The position numbers were made by a program, and so were the translations under genes. The notes under the pieces were generated by a model. It was not told where the DNA came from. It made no database searches and saw nothing but the letters and a program-made list of their open reading frames with translations. A stretch of DNA of 64,000 nucleotides, from the NCBI RefSeq assembly GCF_900116045.1, contig NZ_LT630450.1:1716501-1780500 (forward strand), read 5' to 3'. The stretch comes from Desulfovibrio piger (GTDB lineage Bacteria > Desulfobacterota > Desulfovibrionia > Desulfovibrionales > Desulfovibrionaceae). Positions 53,747 to 62,374 of this stretch are shown here, one piece after another. Every line of letters starts with the position of its first letter. The first letter of the stretch is position 1.

Positions 53747-56110
53747 TCAGTCCTCCAGTTGCAGATAGTCGGCCAGGATGACCTTGACCCCGAAACCGGC
53801 AAAGTTCACCTGCACCTTGTTCGGGGGCATGAGGCCGAGGATCTTGCCCCGGCCGAAGATCTTGTGGCGGCAGAAGCAGGGCCGCCTGCCCGCGGCCACG
53901 GCCCCGGCGGCCGCCAGCACCGAACCTCCGGCAGCCTCACCGGCGGGAGCGGCAGGGGCGGACGCGGCAGGGCGCCCGCTGCCCGCAGCGCCTCCCGGCC
54001 GTTCGTCCGGGGGCAGCTGGCAGTCATCGGCATCCTGCAGGGCGCGGGTGGCGGCCAGACGCCGGGCCGGGCTCAGCCCGGCAGGGGCGGCAAGGCCCGT
54101 ATGGCGGCCGCGCCCGAAGCCCGCGCCGGGGCCGGACGGGGCCGCACGCCCGGCGAAGGGATCGGCGGACATGCCGCCGCGCGCCCGTTTGCTCAGGCCG
54201 CCGCCGTAACTTTCCACCCACTCTTCGGTCAGACCGGCGGGCAGCTCGCGCACAAAGGGGCTCTGGGCCACATGCTGCGTGCCTTGCTCGGCCTTGCTGT
54301 AGATGGTGGCCGGCGAATACAGGTCCAGCTCCTGCCGGGCGCGGGTGCAGGCCACGTACATCAGGCGGCGTTCCTCTTCAAAGTCCTCGGGGCGCGCCAG
54401 AGCGTGGCGCGAGGGGAAGCGGTCCTCCACCAGGTCGATGATCAGCACGGCGTTCCACTCCAGGCCCTTGGCCGAGTGCACCGTGGAAAGGGTGATGCGG
54501 CCCTCGTTGTCCTCGTCTTCCTCGTCGGGGGAGTCCAGGGCCAGGTCGGCCAGGAACAGATCAAGGTCGTTGTAGCCCGAGGCCATCTGCAGGATCTCTT
54601 CCAGGCCCTGCTGGCGGCGGGGCCAGTCTTCGGGATAGCGGCTCTCCAGCACGGGGCGGTAATGGTCCACGATGAGCTCCAGCGCCGTCACCGGATGCAG
54701 CGGGCGGGCGCGCATCTCGGCGATGAAGCGCAGGTCCTCGCGGAAGGAGGGGAAGCGGGCGCAGGCCTTGTCCAGGGCCGGACCGTCGGCGCTCTGGGCC
54801 ACGTTGTAGAGCTTGAGCACGGTCTTGGGGCCGATGCCCTCGTGCAGCTCGGCCACGCGCGAGAAGGCGGGCATGTCCAGCGGGTTGAGCAGCAGGCGGG
54901 CGTAGGCCATGACGTCCTTGACGTGGGCCGCCTCGGTGTAGCGCAGGCCGCCGTACTTGCGGAAGGCGATGCCCGCCTGGTTGAGGGCCATCTCCAGATG
55001 GTAGGAATGGAAACCCGCCCGGAAGAGCACGGCGATCTCGTGCGGCAGGTGCCGGGTCAGCAGGTCCTCGATGCGGCGCACCACCAGCCTGGCCTGGCTC
55101 ATGTCGCTGAGGGGCGTCACCAGGCGCACCGGCGCGCCGCCCTCCCTGCGGGTGAACAGTTTTTTGCGGAACGATTCCGTGGCGTGTTCCAGCAGGTTGT
55201 TGGCCACGTCCAGGATGGGCCTGGTGGAGCGGTAGTTCTCCTCCAGCCGGATGATGCGGGCCCCGGGGAAAAGCTTGGGGAAATCGAGGATGTTGCGCAC
55301 ATTGGCGCCCCGGAAGGCATAGATGGACTGGGCCTCGTCGCCCACGGCCATGACGTTGCCCGGCGGCAGGCCTTCGCCCTCCGGCCCGGCCAGCAGACGC
55401 ACGATGCGGGCCTGCACCAGGTTGGTGTCCTGATATTCGTCCACCAGGATGTGCGTGTAGCGGCGGCGCAGGTTCCCGGCCGCGCGTTCGTTGGTGCGCA
55501 GCAGATGCTCCAGCTCGAACAGCAGGTCGTCGTAGTCCAGCAGGCCCTTTTCCTTGCGGTAGGCATCGTAGGCCTCGCCCAGCCGCATCAGCGGCTCGGC
55601 ATAGGGCAGCAGGTGGAAGGCCTCGCGCTGCAGGACCTCGTCCAGGCGCATCTCCTTGTTCCGGGCCTTGCTCAAAAAGCCCACGATGGCCTGGGTGCGC
55701 GGGAAGGAACGGTCCCCCTTGCCCAGCCGGAGCTCGTCCTTGCAGGCCTTGACCGCCGCGTTGATGTCCGCGCTGTCCATGACCGTGAAGGGGCGGTCCT
55801 CCAGCCAGTCGGGCCGGTAACGGCGCAGCACGCCGAAGGCGAAGGAATGGAAGGTGCCCCCCTGCACCAGGCTCAGGGCATGGTCGGACAGGGCCGCGGC
55901 CCGTTGCAGCATCTCCTGCGCCGCCTTGCGGGTGAAGGTGAGCAGCAGCATGGATTCCGGCGGGACACCGTGATCCGCCAGCCAGGACAGGCGGTAGGTG
56001 ATGGTGCGGGTCTTGCCGGAACCGGCACCGGCCACGACCAGGACCGGCCCGTCGCCGCAGGTGGCGGCCTCGTACTGGGCGCTGTTGAGCGCGTGCGCGT
56101 AATCAATCAT
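53747..56110 (-). CDS. uvrD: UvrD/PcrA-type DNA helicase
   Basis: A 787-residue superfamily 1 helicase. Q motif LNSAQYEAA, Walker A GAGSGKT (28-34), DEYQDTN (motif II), AVGDEAQSIYAFRGA (motif III), EENYRST (IV), STVHSAKGLEWNAV (V) and MYVACTRARQELDLY (VI) are all present. The end holds the PcrA-type C-terminal Tudor-like domain (HKIFGRGKILGL, VNFAGFGVKVILADYLQLE) after a proline/alanine-rich linker. It unwinds DNA in repair. First gene of a three-gene unit with thiL and the aldolase. Confidence 0.95.
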   Translation of the reverse strand: MIDYAHALNSAQYEAATCGDGPVLVVAGAGSGKTRTITYRLSWLADHGVPPESMLLLTFTRKAAQEMLQRAAALSDHALSLVQGGTFHSFAFGVLRRYRPDWLEDRPFTVMDSADINAAVKACKDELRLGKGDRSFPRTQAIVGFLSKARNKEMRLDEVLQREAFHLLPYAEPLMRLGEAYDAYRKEKGLLDYDDLLFELEHLLRTNERAAGNLRRRYTHILVDEYQDTNLVQARIVRLLAGPEGEGLPPGNVMAVGDEAQSIYAFRGANVRNILDFPKLFPGARIIRLEENYRSTRPILDVANNLLEHATESFRKKLFTRREGGAPVRLVTPLSDMSQARLVVRRIEDLLTRHLPHEIAVLFRAGFHSYHLEMALNQAGIAFRKYGGLRYTEAAHVKDVMAYARLLLNPLDMPAFSRVAELHEGIGPKTVLKLYNVAQSADGPALDKACARFPSFREDLRFIAEMRARPLHPVTALELIVDHYRPVLESRYPEDWPRRQQGLEEILQMASGYNDLDLFLADLALDSPDEEDEDNEGRITLSTVHSAKGLEWNAVLIIDLVEDRFPSRHALARPEDFEEERRLMYVACTRARQELDLYSPATIYSKAEQGTQHVAQSPFVRELPAGLTEEWVESYGGGLSKRARGGMSADPFAGRAAPSGPGAGFGRGRHTGLAAPAGLSPARRLAATRALQDADDCQLPPDERPGGAAGSGRPAASAPAAPAGEAAGGSVLAAAGAVAAGRRPCFCRHKIFGRGKILGLMPPNKVQVNFAGFGVKVILADYLQLED

Positions 56111-56297
56111 CGTTACAGATTAGCATAAAGGCGCCGGGCAGGCCAGAGGAGCCCACGGGCGCATCCCGCCCGGGCGGCGCCCGTGCGGGCCGGAAGGCCG
56201 CTGCGGGACCTTTCCCCCCACCGCGGCCCCGCCTCTCGGCGCATCCTTTCCCCATCCGTTCTTCTTCCCGGTAGAAAAAGGAAAATCCCTCCACCAG

Positions 56298-56326
56298 TTG
56301 ACGCCGCCGGACGGGAATCGTAAAGT
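56298..56326 (+). promoter_or_regulatory. Candidate sigma-70 promoter
   Basis: TTGACG and TAAAGT separated by exactly 17 bases, 32 bases before the start of the hypothetical gene at 56358. The -35 is good, the -10 fair. Confidence 0.55.
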
Positions 56327-56357
56327 AGCTTGAAATTTTTTGCACAAAGGATTTTCC

Positions 56358-56879
56358 ATGCCTACGCCTCAAGAAGAATTCCAGAATGCCGTCCTGCGCA
56401 TCCTGGAAGCCGTGATGTTCGAGAACTGGATCCGTTTCTACTTCCTCACCGAAAAGCTGGATGCGCCTGTGGAAGAAGGCGCGGAAAAGCCCCTGTTCGT
56501 GGCCATCCCCGAGCAGGGCATGCAGCGCATCAGGGAGCTGTATCCCGAGCTGCTGCCCCTGGCCGAGAGCCTGAACGGCAAGGAGATCAGCTTTGCCCTG
56601 TCGCAGCAGGCCGTCTGTTCCTTCGTCATGGAACATCTGGACGGCAAGGTCATGCCCCAGCGCATGGCCGAGACCGTGTTCGACAGCACCACCTTCCAGA
56701 CCCGCATGCAGCTGTTCAACGCCTGGGTGCAGATGCACGAGAACCAGCTTGACCAGAGCTTCATGGAGTTCGGCAGCTGGCGCGAACTGTTCGCCCAGTG
56801 GTGTTCCACGGACCAGGTGAAGGAACTGGCCACCCGCATGGCCGCGCCGCGCGCCGAAGGTAACGGCACCACCCACTAG
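56358..56879 (+). CDS. Conserved-looking hypothetical protein
   Basis: A 173-residue soluble acidic protein, largely helical, with no signal peptide. Parts such as LRILEAVMFENWIRFYFL, PLFVAIPEQGMQRIRELYP and FMEFGSWRELFAQWC have the look of a folded domain. I do not recognise it. A clear promoter and AAAGGA before the ATG show it is a real gene. The frameshifted methyltransferase begins two bases after its stop. Confidence 0.8.
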   Translation: MPTPQEEFQNAVLRILEAVMFENWIRFYFLTEKLDAPVEEGAEKPLFVAIPEQGMQRIRELYPELLPLAESLNGKEISFALSQQAVCSFVMEHLDGKVMPQRMAETVFDSTTFQTRMQLFNAWVQMHENQLDQSFMEFGSWRELFAQWCSTDQVKELATRMAAPRAEGNGTTH

Positions 56880-56881
56880 TC

Positions 56882-57630
56882 ATGGCAGATCCTGTGGCCG
56901 CCTCCGGGGCGGCAAGCCCATTCCGCGCCGGGACGGTCCTGCGACCGCCCCGGCCTTCGCTTCTGGACGCCGTGGCGCACAGCGGCGTGCTCCGGGCCCT
57001 GGCCGCCTGGGGCGACAGCGGCGGCGGGCAGCCCCCCTGCTGCTGGACGGCACGGCCGGCAACGGTCACGACTGCCTTTTCCTGGCCCGCCAGGCCCCGG
57101 CGGGCAGCCTGCTGCTGGCCCTGGACATCCAGGAGGCCGCCCTGCGGGCCAGCCGGGCACGGCTGGAACAGGCAGGCCTGGCTGTGCGCTGCTGTGCCTC
57201 TGCCGCGGCGGCCTGTGCCCTGCCCCCCCTCCCTTCCCACATGACGGACATCCGTCTCGTCCTCCATTCCCATGCGGCCCTGCCGGAGCTGCTGGACGCC
57301 CTGTCCGAAGAAGACAGGCAGCGGCCCCTGCTGGCGGGCATCTTCAATTTCGGCTACCTGCCGGGCACGGACAAACGCCGCACCACCACGGCGGCGGGCA
57401 GCCTGGCGGCCGTGGATGCCCTGCTGGAGCGGCTGGCCCCGCAAGGCTGCCTGAGCCTGCACTGCTACACCGGCCACGAAGGCGGCGCGGCCGAAGAGGC
57501 CGCCCTTGCCCAAAGACTGGCCCGTCTGGAGCCCCGGCGCTGGCGTGTGCTGCACTGCCGGGACGCCAACAGGGAAAGCCGCGGCGAAAGCATTCTGCTG
57601 GCCGAGCGCCTGCCTGTGCGGCAGCGCTGA
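56882..57630 (+). pseudogene. SAM-dependent methyltransferase (MnmM/YtqB-like), frameshifted
   Basis: Two frames together give one class I methyltransferase. The first (from ATG 56882) ends RPSLLDAVAHSGVLRALAAWGDSGGGQ; then, after a run of six C at about 57032-57037, the coherent reading moves one base back into LLLDGTAGNGHDCLFLARQ, the SAM-binding motif I, and continues to 57630 with LALDIQEAALRASRARLEQ, LVLHSHA, FNFGYLPG and LERLAPQGCLSLHCYTGHEGG. This is the YtqB/MnmM family acting on the tRNA wobble uridine modification. Either an indel, a sequencing error at the C run, or slippage is needed to make a whole protein. A terminator follows. Confidence 0.8.
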
Positions 57631-57643
57631 TCCCAGCCTGAAA

Positions 57644-57667
57644 GAGCCCCGGAAGGGGCTTTTTTTA
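57644..57667 (+). terminator. Terminator of the methyltransferase unit
   Basis: AGCCCC / GGGGCT with a GGAA tetraloop and a seven-T tail, 14 bases after the stop. Confidence 0.9.
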
Positions 57668-57930
57668 CAGGATTTTCCCGTCAGAAAAAGTTTGAAAAAA
57701 TATTTTATGAATTATTTTATGATATAAAAATAGTTATTAAATTCAATAAATTAAAAGAAAGTTTCGTTAGCGAAAAAAAGCGAAAATAGCCTCCTTTTTA
57801 TCCCTAACCTATTGCATTTTCATCATTGCCAGCATAATCTTAGCGTTAAGGATGTATTTGTGTCGCCTGTCCTCGGGCAGGGGCCGGACGGACCGACGGC
57901 ACGCTTTTTTTTAGTAGAAGGGAGAGAAAG
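57668..57930. other. AT-rich leader/promoter region of the lactate permease
   Basis: Strongly AT-rich from 57690 to 57800, with no gene. The later part is GC-richer and ends in AGAAGGGAGAG before the ATG. I could not choose a single promoter among several AT-rich hexamers, and no sigma-54 motif is present. Confidence 0.5.
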
Positions 57931-59565
57931 ATGGCTTGGACTCAGGTTTACGAACCCCTGGGAGGCATCGGCCTGTCGGCCCTGGCGGCATCCGTTCCGC
58001 TGATCATTCTGTTCTACATGCTGGCCTTCCGGCAGGCGAAAGGCCATATCGCCGCCGTGGCCGGTCTGGTGGGCGCCCTGCTGGTGGCCGTCCTGGTCTG
58101 GAAGATGCCGGTAGGCCTGGCAGTCAATTCCGTGGCGCTGGGGGCCTGCTTCGGCCTGTTCCCCATCGTCTGGATCGTCATCACGGCCGTGTGGGTCTAC
58201 AACATGACCGTGGAATCCGGTGAGTTCGAGATCATCAAGGACTCCCTGGCCCGCCTGACGGACGACCGCCGCCTGCAGGCCCTGTTCATCGCCTTTGCCT
58301 TCTCCTGCTTCATCGAAGGCACCGCCGGTTTCGGCACGCCCGTGGCCATCGCCGCCGCCATGCTGGTGGGCCTGGGCTTCACCCCGCTGTGGGGCGCCGG
58401 TATCGCCCTGATCGCCAACACCGCCCCCGTGGCCTTCGGCGCCATCGGCGTGCCGCTGATCGTGGCCGCCCAGGTGTCCGGCCTTGACCAGATGACCGTC
58501 TCCGCCATTGCCGGTCGCCAGCTGCCCCTGCTGTCCCTGATCGTGCCCCTGTGGGTGTGCGTGGTCATGTGCGGCTTCAAGCGTTCCATGGAAGTGCTGC
58601 CCGCCATCATCGTGGCCGGTGTGGCCTTTGGCGGCGCGCAGTTCCTGCTGGCCAACTTCCACGGCCCGACCCTGCCCGACATCGCTTCCGCCATCGCCAC
58701 CATCGTGGCCCTGATGCTGCTGCTCAAGGTCTGGCAGCCCAAGAGCATCTTCCGCTTCGAAGGCGAAGCCCCCTCCAATCTGGAAGGCCAGGGCTATCCC
58801 CTGTCCGTGGTCATGCGCGCCTGGGCTCCGTACCTGGTGCTGGCCGTGTTCGTGTTCTTCTGGGGCCTGGGTTCCTTCAAGGCCATCCTCAACGGCATTC
58901 CCGGTACCGTGTTCAACATCTCCTGGCCCGGCCTGGACGGCGAGATCATGAAGACCGCCCCCATCGTGCAGGCTGATACCGTGTACGGTGCCAAGTTCAC
59001 CTTCAACTGGCTGTCCGCCGGTGGTACCGCCATCCTGCTGTCCGGTCTGGTGTCCGTGCCCTTCATGCCCAAGTACGGTTACGGCAAGGCCATCGCCTGC
59101 TTCATGCGCACCCTGAAGCAGCTGACCTTCCCCATCCTGACCATCGCCATGATCCTGGGCCTGGCCTACCTGATGAACTACTCCGGCATGAGCTCCACCC
59201 TGGGTCTGGCCTTCACCCACACCGGCTGGCTGTTCCCCTTCTTCTCTCCCCTGCTGGGCTGGCTGGGCGTGTTCCTGACCGGTTCCGACACGTCCTCCTG
59301 CGCCCTGTTCGGCGGCATGCAGAAGGACACCGCCCTGGCCGTGGGCATGCGCCCCGAACTGGCCGTGGCCTCCAACGCCTCTGGTGGCGTGACCGCCAAG
59401 ATGATCTCGCCCCAGTCCCTGTCCGTGGCCACCGCCGCCACCAACAATGCCGGTCAGGAAGGCAAGCTCTTCCGCTTCACCATCGGTCACAGCATCGGCA
59501 TGACCCTGGTGCTCTGCGTGCTGGCCTACCTGCAGGCTGGTCCCCTTTCCTGGATGCTGCCCTAA
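57931..59565 (+). CDS. lldP: L-lactate permease, LldP/LctP family
   Basis: A 544-residue transporter with about fourteen helices: FIEGTAGFGTPVAIAAAMLVGLGF, LIANTAPVAFGAIGVPLIVAAQ and GWLGVFLTGSDTSSCALFGGMQ are family signatures, as is ATNNAGQEGKLFRFTIGHS near the end. It imports lactate with protons, the main electron donor and carbon source of many Desulfovibrio. GGGAGAG precedes the ATG. Codon use is strongly biased, as for a highly expressed gene. It is monocistronic. Confidence 0.97.
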   Translation: MAWTQVYEPLGGIGLSALAASVPLIILFYMLAFRQAKGHIAAVAGLVGALLVAVLVWKMPVGLAVNSVALGACFGLFPIVWIVITAVWVYNMTVESGEFEIIKDSLARLTDDRRLQALFIAFAFSCFIEGTAGFGTPVAIAAAMLVGLGFTPLWGAGIALIANTAPVAFGAIGVPLIVAAQVSGLDQMTVSAIAGRQLPLLSLIVPLWVCVVMCGFKRSMEVLPAIIVAGVAFGGAQFLLANFHGPTLPDIASAIATIVALMLLLKVWQPKSIFRFEGEAPSNLEGQGYPLSVVMRAWAPYLVLAVFVFFWGLGSFKAILNGIPGTVFNISWPGLDGEIMKTAPIVQADTVYGAKFTFNWLSAGGTAILLSGLVSVPFMPKYGYGKAIACFMRTLKQLTFPILTIAMILGLAYLMNYSGMSSTLGLAFTHTGWLFPFFSPLLGWLGVFLTGSDTSSCALFGGMQKDTALAVGMRPELAVASNASGGVTAKMISPQSLSVATAATNNAGQEGKLFRFTIGHSIGMTLVLCVLAYLQAGPLSWMLP

Positions 59566-59608
59566 CGGGTACAGCGCAGGCCTGAGGGCCTGACAGACCA
59601 ATATCGGC

Positions 59609-59638
59609 AAGGGCCCCGGTTTTCCGGGGCCCTTTTCG
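59609..59638 (+). terminator. Terminator of lldP
   Basis: AAGGGCCCCGG / CCGGGGCCCTT, perfect 11-bp stem with a TTTT loop and a short T tail. Confidence 0.88.
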
Positions 59639-60223
59639 CATGGGATCGGGGGCCCGCGCCGCCGGTCACGGGCGCCCCCCGGCGCGCACGGCGCAGGGCA
59701 ACATCATCGACTTTCTTGAAATCTGCGATGAGGCGCGCACGGCGCAGGGCCCTCAAAAGGCCGGATGCGCTCACGGCAGGCAGAACGCTCCCTCCCTTTC
59801 CCCGGGAGCTTTTTCCGGGCCCCCCTGCCGCAGGGGGCCCTGCCCCGGGAAAGGCGACATCCCCGGACCAGGGCGCAGGGAGCGCAGCGGCGGGGACCGT
59901 TTTTTGACCATGCCCGCTTTTTTCTTGCAGCGGCCCTGCTCCCCATAGTATTGGGAGGCGGGACGGACGGCCCTCCGGGCCCGGCCAGTTCCGGGAAGCC
60001 GGAAAAACAATGCCCGGAACGCTGTCCTGGCCGCCGGGACAACCGGCCGCCAGCGGTCCTCCGCCGTCCCGGCGGCGCGGAGGTGCGGGGCTGTGCAATA
60101 TTTTTGTCCCCCCGTATGGCTCCGGCAGGCCTCATGTAAAAAAAATTAAACGGCCCTTCTGCCTGAATCAAAATAAAAAACAGTAAAAACAGTAAGATAG
60201 AAAAATATTCCGAGCTGGATATC
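59639..60223. other. Intergenic region with an 18-bp direct repeat
   Basis: Nearly 600 bases without a supportable gene. GCGCGCACGGCGCAGGGC appears twice, near 59682 and 59731, about 49 bases apart. From 60125 the composition becomes AT-rich, with CAGTAA-like motifs near 60180-60195, ahead of a sigma-54 promoter. Confidence 0.5.
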
Positions 60224-60240
60224 TTGGCACGCCTTATGCA
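60224..60240 (+). promoter_or_regulatory. Sigma-54 promoter of the agmatinase-family gene
   Basis: TTGGCACGCCTTATGCA matches YTGGCACGNNNNTTGCW at all fixed positions but one, with exact GG-to-GC spacing. It lies 90 bases before the start codon. Confidence 0.85.
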
Positions 60241-60280
60241 GTAAGCTAAGTACCTTCCTTTCTTACTGACAGTTCAACCG

Positions 60281-60312
60281 AAACGGCCTGCCCCCCCAGC
60301 AGGCCGTTTTTC
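60281..60312 (+). promoter_or_regulatory. Terminator-like leader hairpin upstream of the agmatinase gene
   Basis: ACGGCCTGC and GCAGGCCGT form a perfect stem around a C-rich loop and run into TTTTTC. It lies between the sigma-54 start and the gene, so it would act as an attenuator. A 7-bp inverted repeat CAGTAAG / CTTACTG at 60239-60268 sits just before it. Confidence 0.6.
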
Positions 60313-60329
60313 TGTCTGGAGACACGAGC

Positions 60330-61250
60330 ATGTCCAGCCCCGACACCGTCTGTCATCAGGAATTCGACGAAAGCCGTTTCCTGTCCTCGGAATACGTACC
60401 AGCCCGGCCGGAAAAGGCCGCCTTCCACATCATCCCCGTCCCGCTGGAGCAAAGCGTCTCCTACGGCGGCGGTACCGCCCGCGGGCCGGCCGCCATCCTG
60501 GCCGCCTCGCAGCAGCTGGAGGCCTGGGACGGCATCAGCGCCCCGGGAGAAGCGGGCCTGTACACGGCCCCTGCCGTGGACTGTGACGCCCCCATCGGGA
60601 CCGTGCTGGAGCGCATCGAGGCCGCCACGGCCCATGCCCTGCACTGCAAGGCCCTGCCCGTCATCCTGGGCGGTGAGCATACCGTGACCCTGGGCGCCCT
60701 GCGTGCCCTGGCCGCCGAGGCCGCGCGCACGGGCGAGCCCTTTGGCGTGGTGCAGTTCGATGCCCATGCGGACCTGCGTTCCCAGTATGAGGGCTCCATC
60801 TATTCCCACGCCAGCGTCATGCACCGGGCCGTGGCCGACCTGGGCCTGCCGCTGGCCCAGTTCGCCATGCGCGACTTCTGCCGCGAAGAAGTGGACGTGC
60901 GCCGCCGGTACAATGTCTTGCACTACGATGCCGACATCCTCTTCCGCCAGGGCCTGCCGGAACGGCCCCTGCCCGAGGATTTTCCCCGCCGTCTTTACAT
61001 CACCTTCGACGTGGACGGCCTGGACGCCTCGCTGATGCCCGCCACGGGCACGCCCTCGCCCGGCGGCCTGTTCTGGCATCAGGCCCTGCTGCTCATCGAG
61101 CGCTGCCTGAAGGGCCGCAGCATGGCCGGCATGGACGTGGTGGAGCTGGCTCCCCTGCCGGGCCTGCACCACGCGGACTTCACCGCCGCCAAACTCACCC
61201 ACGCCCTCATGGGCTTTGCCCAGCGCGCCGGTCTGCCCCGCAAGGCATAA
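60330..61250 (+). CDS. speB: Arginase/agmatinase family ureohydrolase
   Basis: A 306-residue manganese enzyme. Metal ligands are in GGEHT, FDAHADLRSQYEG (D-x-H-x-D) and ITFDVDGLDASLMPATGTPSPGG (D-x-D). The pattern fits agmatinase best, which turns agmatine to putrescine and urea; guanidinobutyrase and related enzymes cannot be excluded. CTGGAGA precedes the ATG. Transcription from a sigma-54 promoter with a leader hairpin suggests control by nitrogen or by polyamine-related signals. A family B repeat array follows. Confidence 0.88.
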   Translation: MSSPDTVCHQEFDESRFLSSEYVPARPEKAAFHIIPVPLEQSVSYGGGTARGPAAILAASQQLEAWDGISAPGEAGLYTAPAVDCDAPIGTVLERIEAATAHALHCKALPVILGGEHTVTLGALRALAAEAARTGEPFGVVQFDAHADLRSQYEGSIYSHASVMHRAVADLGLPLAQFAMRDFCREEVDVRRRYNVLHYDADILFRQGLPERPLPEDFPRRLYITFDVDGLDASLMPATGTPSPGGLFWHQALLLIERCLKGRSMAGMDVVELAPLPGLHHADFTAAKLTHALMGFAQRAGLPRKA

Positions 61251-61299
61251 CGGCCGGAGCCCCCTTTGGGAGGAAAAGGCCCCCGCAACGCTGCCGCCG

Positions 61300-61641
61300 A
61301 TGCCCGTAGCTTCCTGCGTCGCAACGGGCGCTCCCCTCCGGGTCGCCATCCGGTCGCATCTCTGCTGGCGATGCCCGTAGCTTCCTGCGTCGCAACGGGC
61401 GCTCCCCTCCGGGTCGCCATCCGGTCGCATCTCTGCTGGCGATGCCCGTAGCTTCCTGTGTCGCAACGGGCGCTCCCCTCCGGGTCGCCATCCGGTCGCA
61501 TCTCTGCTGGCGATGCCCGTAGCTTCCTGCGTCGCAACGGGCACTCCCCTCCGGGTCGCCATCCGGTCGCATCTCTGCTGGCGATGCCCGTAGCTTCCTG
61601 CGTCGCAACGGGCACTCCCCTCCGGGTCGCCATCCGGTCGC
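61300..61641 (+). repeat. Tandem array of five 71-bp REP-like (family B) units
   Basis: GCCCGTAGCTTCCT starts at 61302, 61373, 61444, 61515 and 61586, an exact 71-bp period. Each unit has GCCCGT - ACGGGC arms, then CTCCCCTCCGGGTCGCCATC and CGGTCGC. Units differ at few positions (a T in the third, A for G after the arm in the last two). The flanks, CCCCCTTTGGGAGG before and CCTCCCCCTC with CGGCGCGCGTTG after, look like the ends of a family A hairpin. It lies just 3' of the agmatinase gene. Confidence 0.95.
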
Positions 61642-61683
61642 TGCCTCCCCCTCAAACATCCCCTTTCCCGGCGCGCGTTGCCT

Positions 61684-61715
61684 GCCTGTGTCCTGAAACG
61701 GGACACAGGCTTTTT
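61684..61715 (+). terminator. Terminator beyond the repeat array
   Basis: GCCTGTGTCC / GGACACAGGC with a short loop and TTTTT, followed by CTGTTTT. It ends transcription from the agmatinase gene and array. Confidence 0.88.
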
Positions 61716-61879
61716 CTGTTTTGCGGCATTTTCCCCCCGCGCTCCTCCTGCACGCGTCAGAGACCCGCTCCCTGTCCTGCCCTCATGGCTATCCCGGCTT
61801 TTTTGCTGGACTTTTATCCCTGTCTGTGCCATAGGAAACGGGCCGTCGACCTGACGGCCATGTCACGCAAGGAGTTCCC

Positions 61880-61936
61880 ATGTCATCCGACAGTCCCCTC
61901 CCTTCCAGTAGCCAGGTATCTGTCCCGTCACGCTGA
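61880..61936 (+). CDS. Short leader ORF 1 (18 residues)
   Basis: AAGGAG sits 6 bases before an ATG that opens MSSDSPLPSSSQVSVPSR. It is Ser/Pro-rich with one acidic residue ahead of PLP. Length and content recall magnesium leader peptides, but it may be chance. Confidence 0.3.
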   Translation: MSSDSPLPSSSQVSVPSR

Positions 61937-61992
61937 CCGCCTGCCTTGCGTCCCCCTTCCCGCAGGCAGTGCCAGCCCTGCGAGGAGGTCCC

Positions 61993-62145
61993 ATGTCCCG
62001 TTCCCGCATCTTCCTGCCGGCCGTCCGGCAGCACGTCCCCGTCCGTGACCGGATCCTCGTCCGGGCACGCCGTCATGTCCTGCATCCTTCCCGCTCGTCC
62101 ATCCCTGTCATGGGCCGGACATCCGTGATGCGCGCTGCCTGCTGA
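61993..62145 (+). CDS. Short ORF 2 in the mgtE leader (50 residues)
   Basis: GAGGAGG precedes the ATG by 5 bases. The product (MSRSRIFLPAVRQHVPVRD, then an Arg/His-rich chain) is very basic and has no recognisable domain. It could be a leader peptide or a remnant. Confidence 0.3.
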   Translation: MSRSRIFLPAVRQHVPVRDRILVRARRHVLHPSRSSIPVMGRTSVMRAAC

Positions 62146-62374
62146 CAGGCCGTCACCTTCCTTTCGCCGTCCTCCGCCGGGCCCCGTCCCGCGGGATGGC
62201 CTTTCCCTCATCGTTCATCGTTGCCTGCGGCGCCAGGCCCGCATGGGATCATTCTGCGGCAATGGCCTGCGCACCTCCTGTACCGGTGCGTAACGGCATG
62301 CCCGCCGTCATGCCGTGCGTCTACGTCCGCCGGAAAGGCTTTTCACGAACCCCTCTGACCAAAGGAGCCGACGC

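Noticed and set aside
61300-61641. The five-unit array as a CRISPR
   Set aside because: The whole 71-bp period is repeated with no variable spacers, and no cas genes are in the window.
60246-61832. Minus-strand frame across the 71-bp array, encoding a repeated RCDAGSYGHRQQ peptide
   Set aside because: The peptide repeat comes from translation of the DNA repeat, whose period (71) is not a multiple of three, so different units are read in different frames; there is no start signal or conserved protein.
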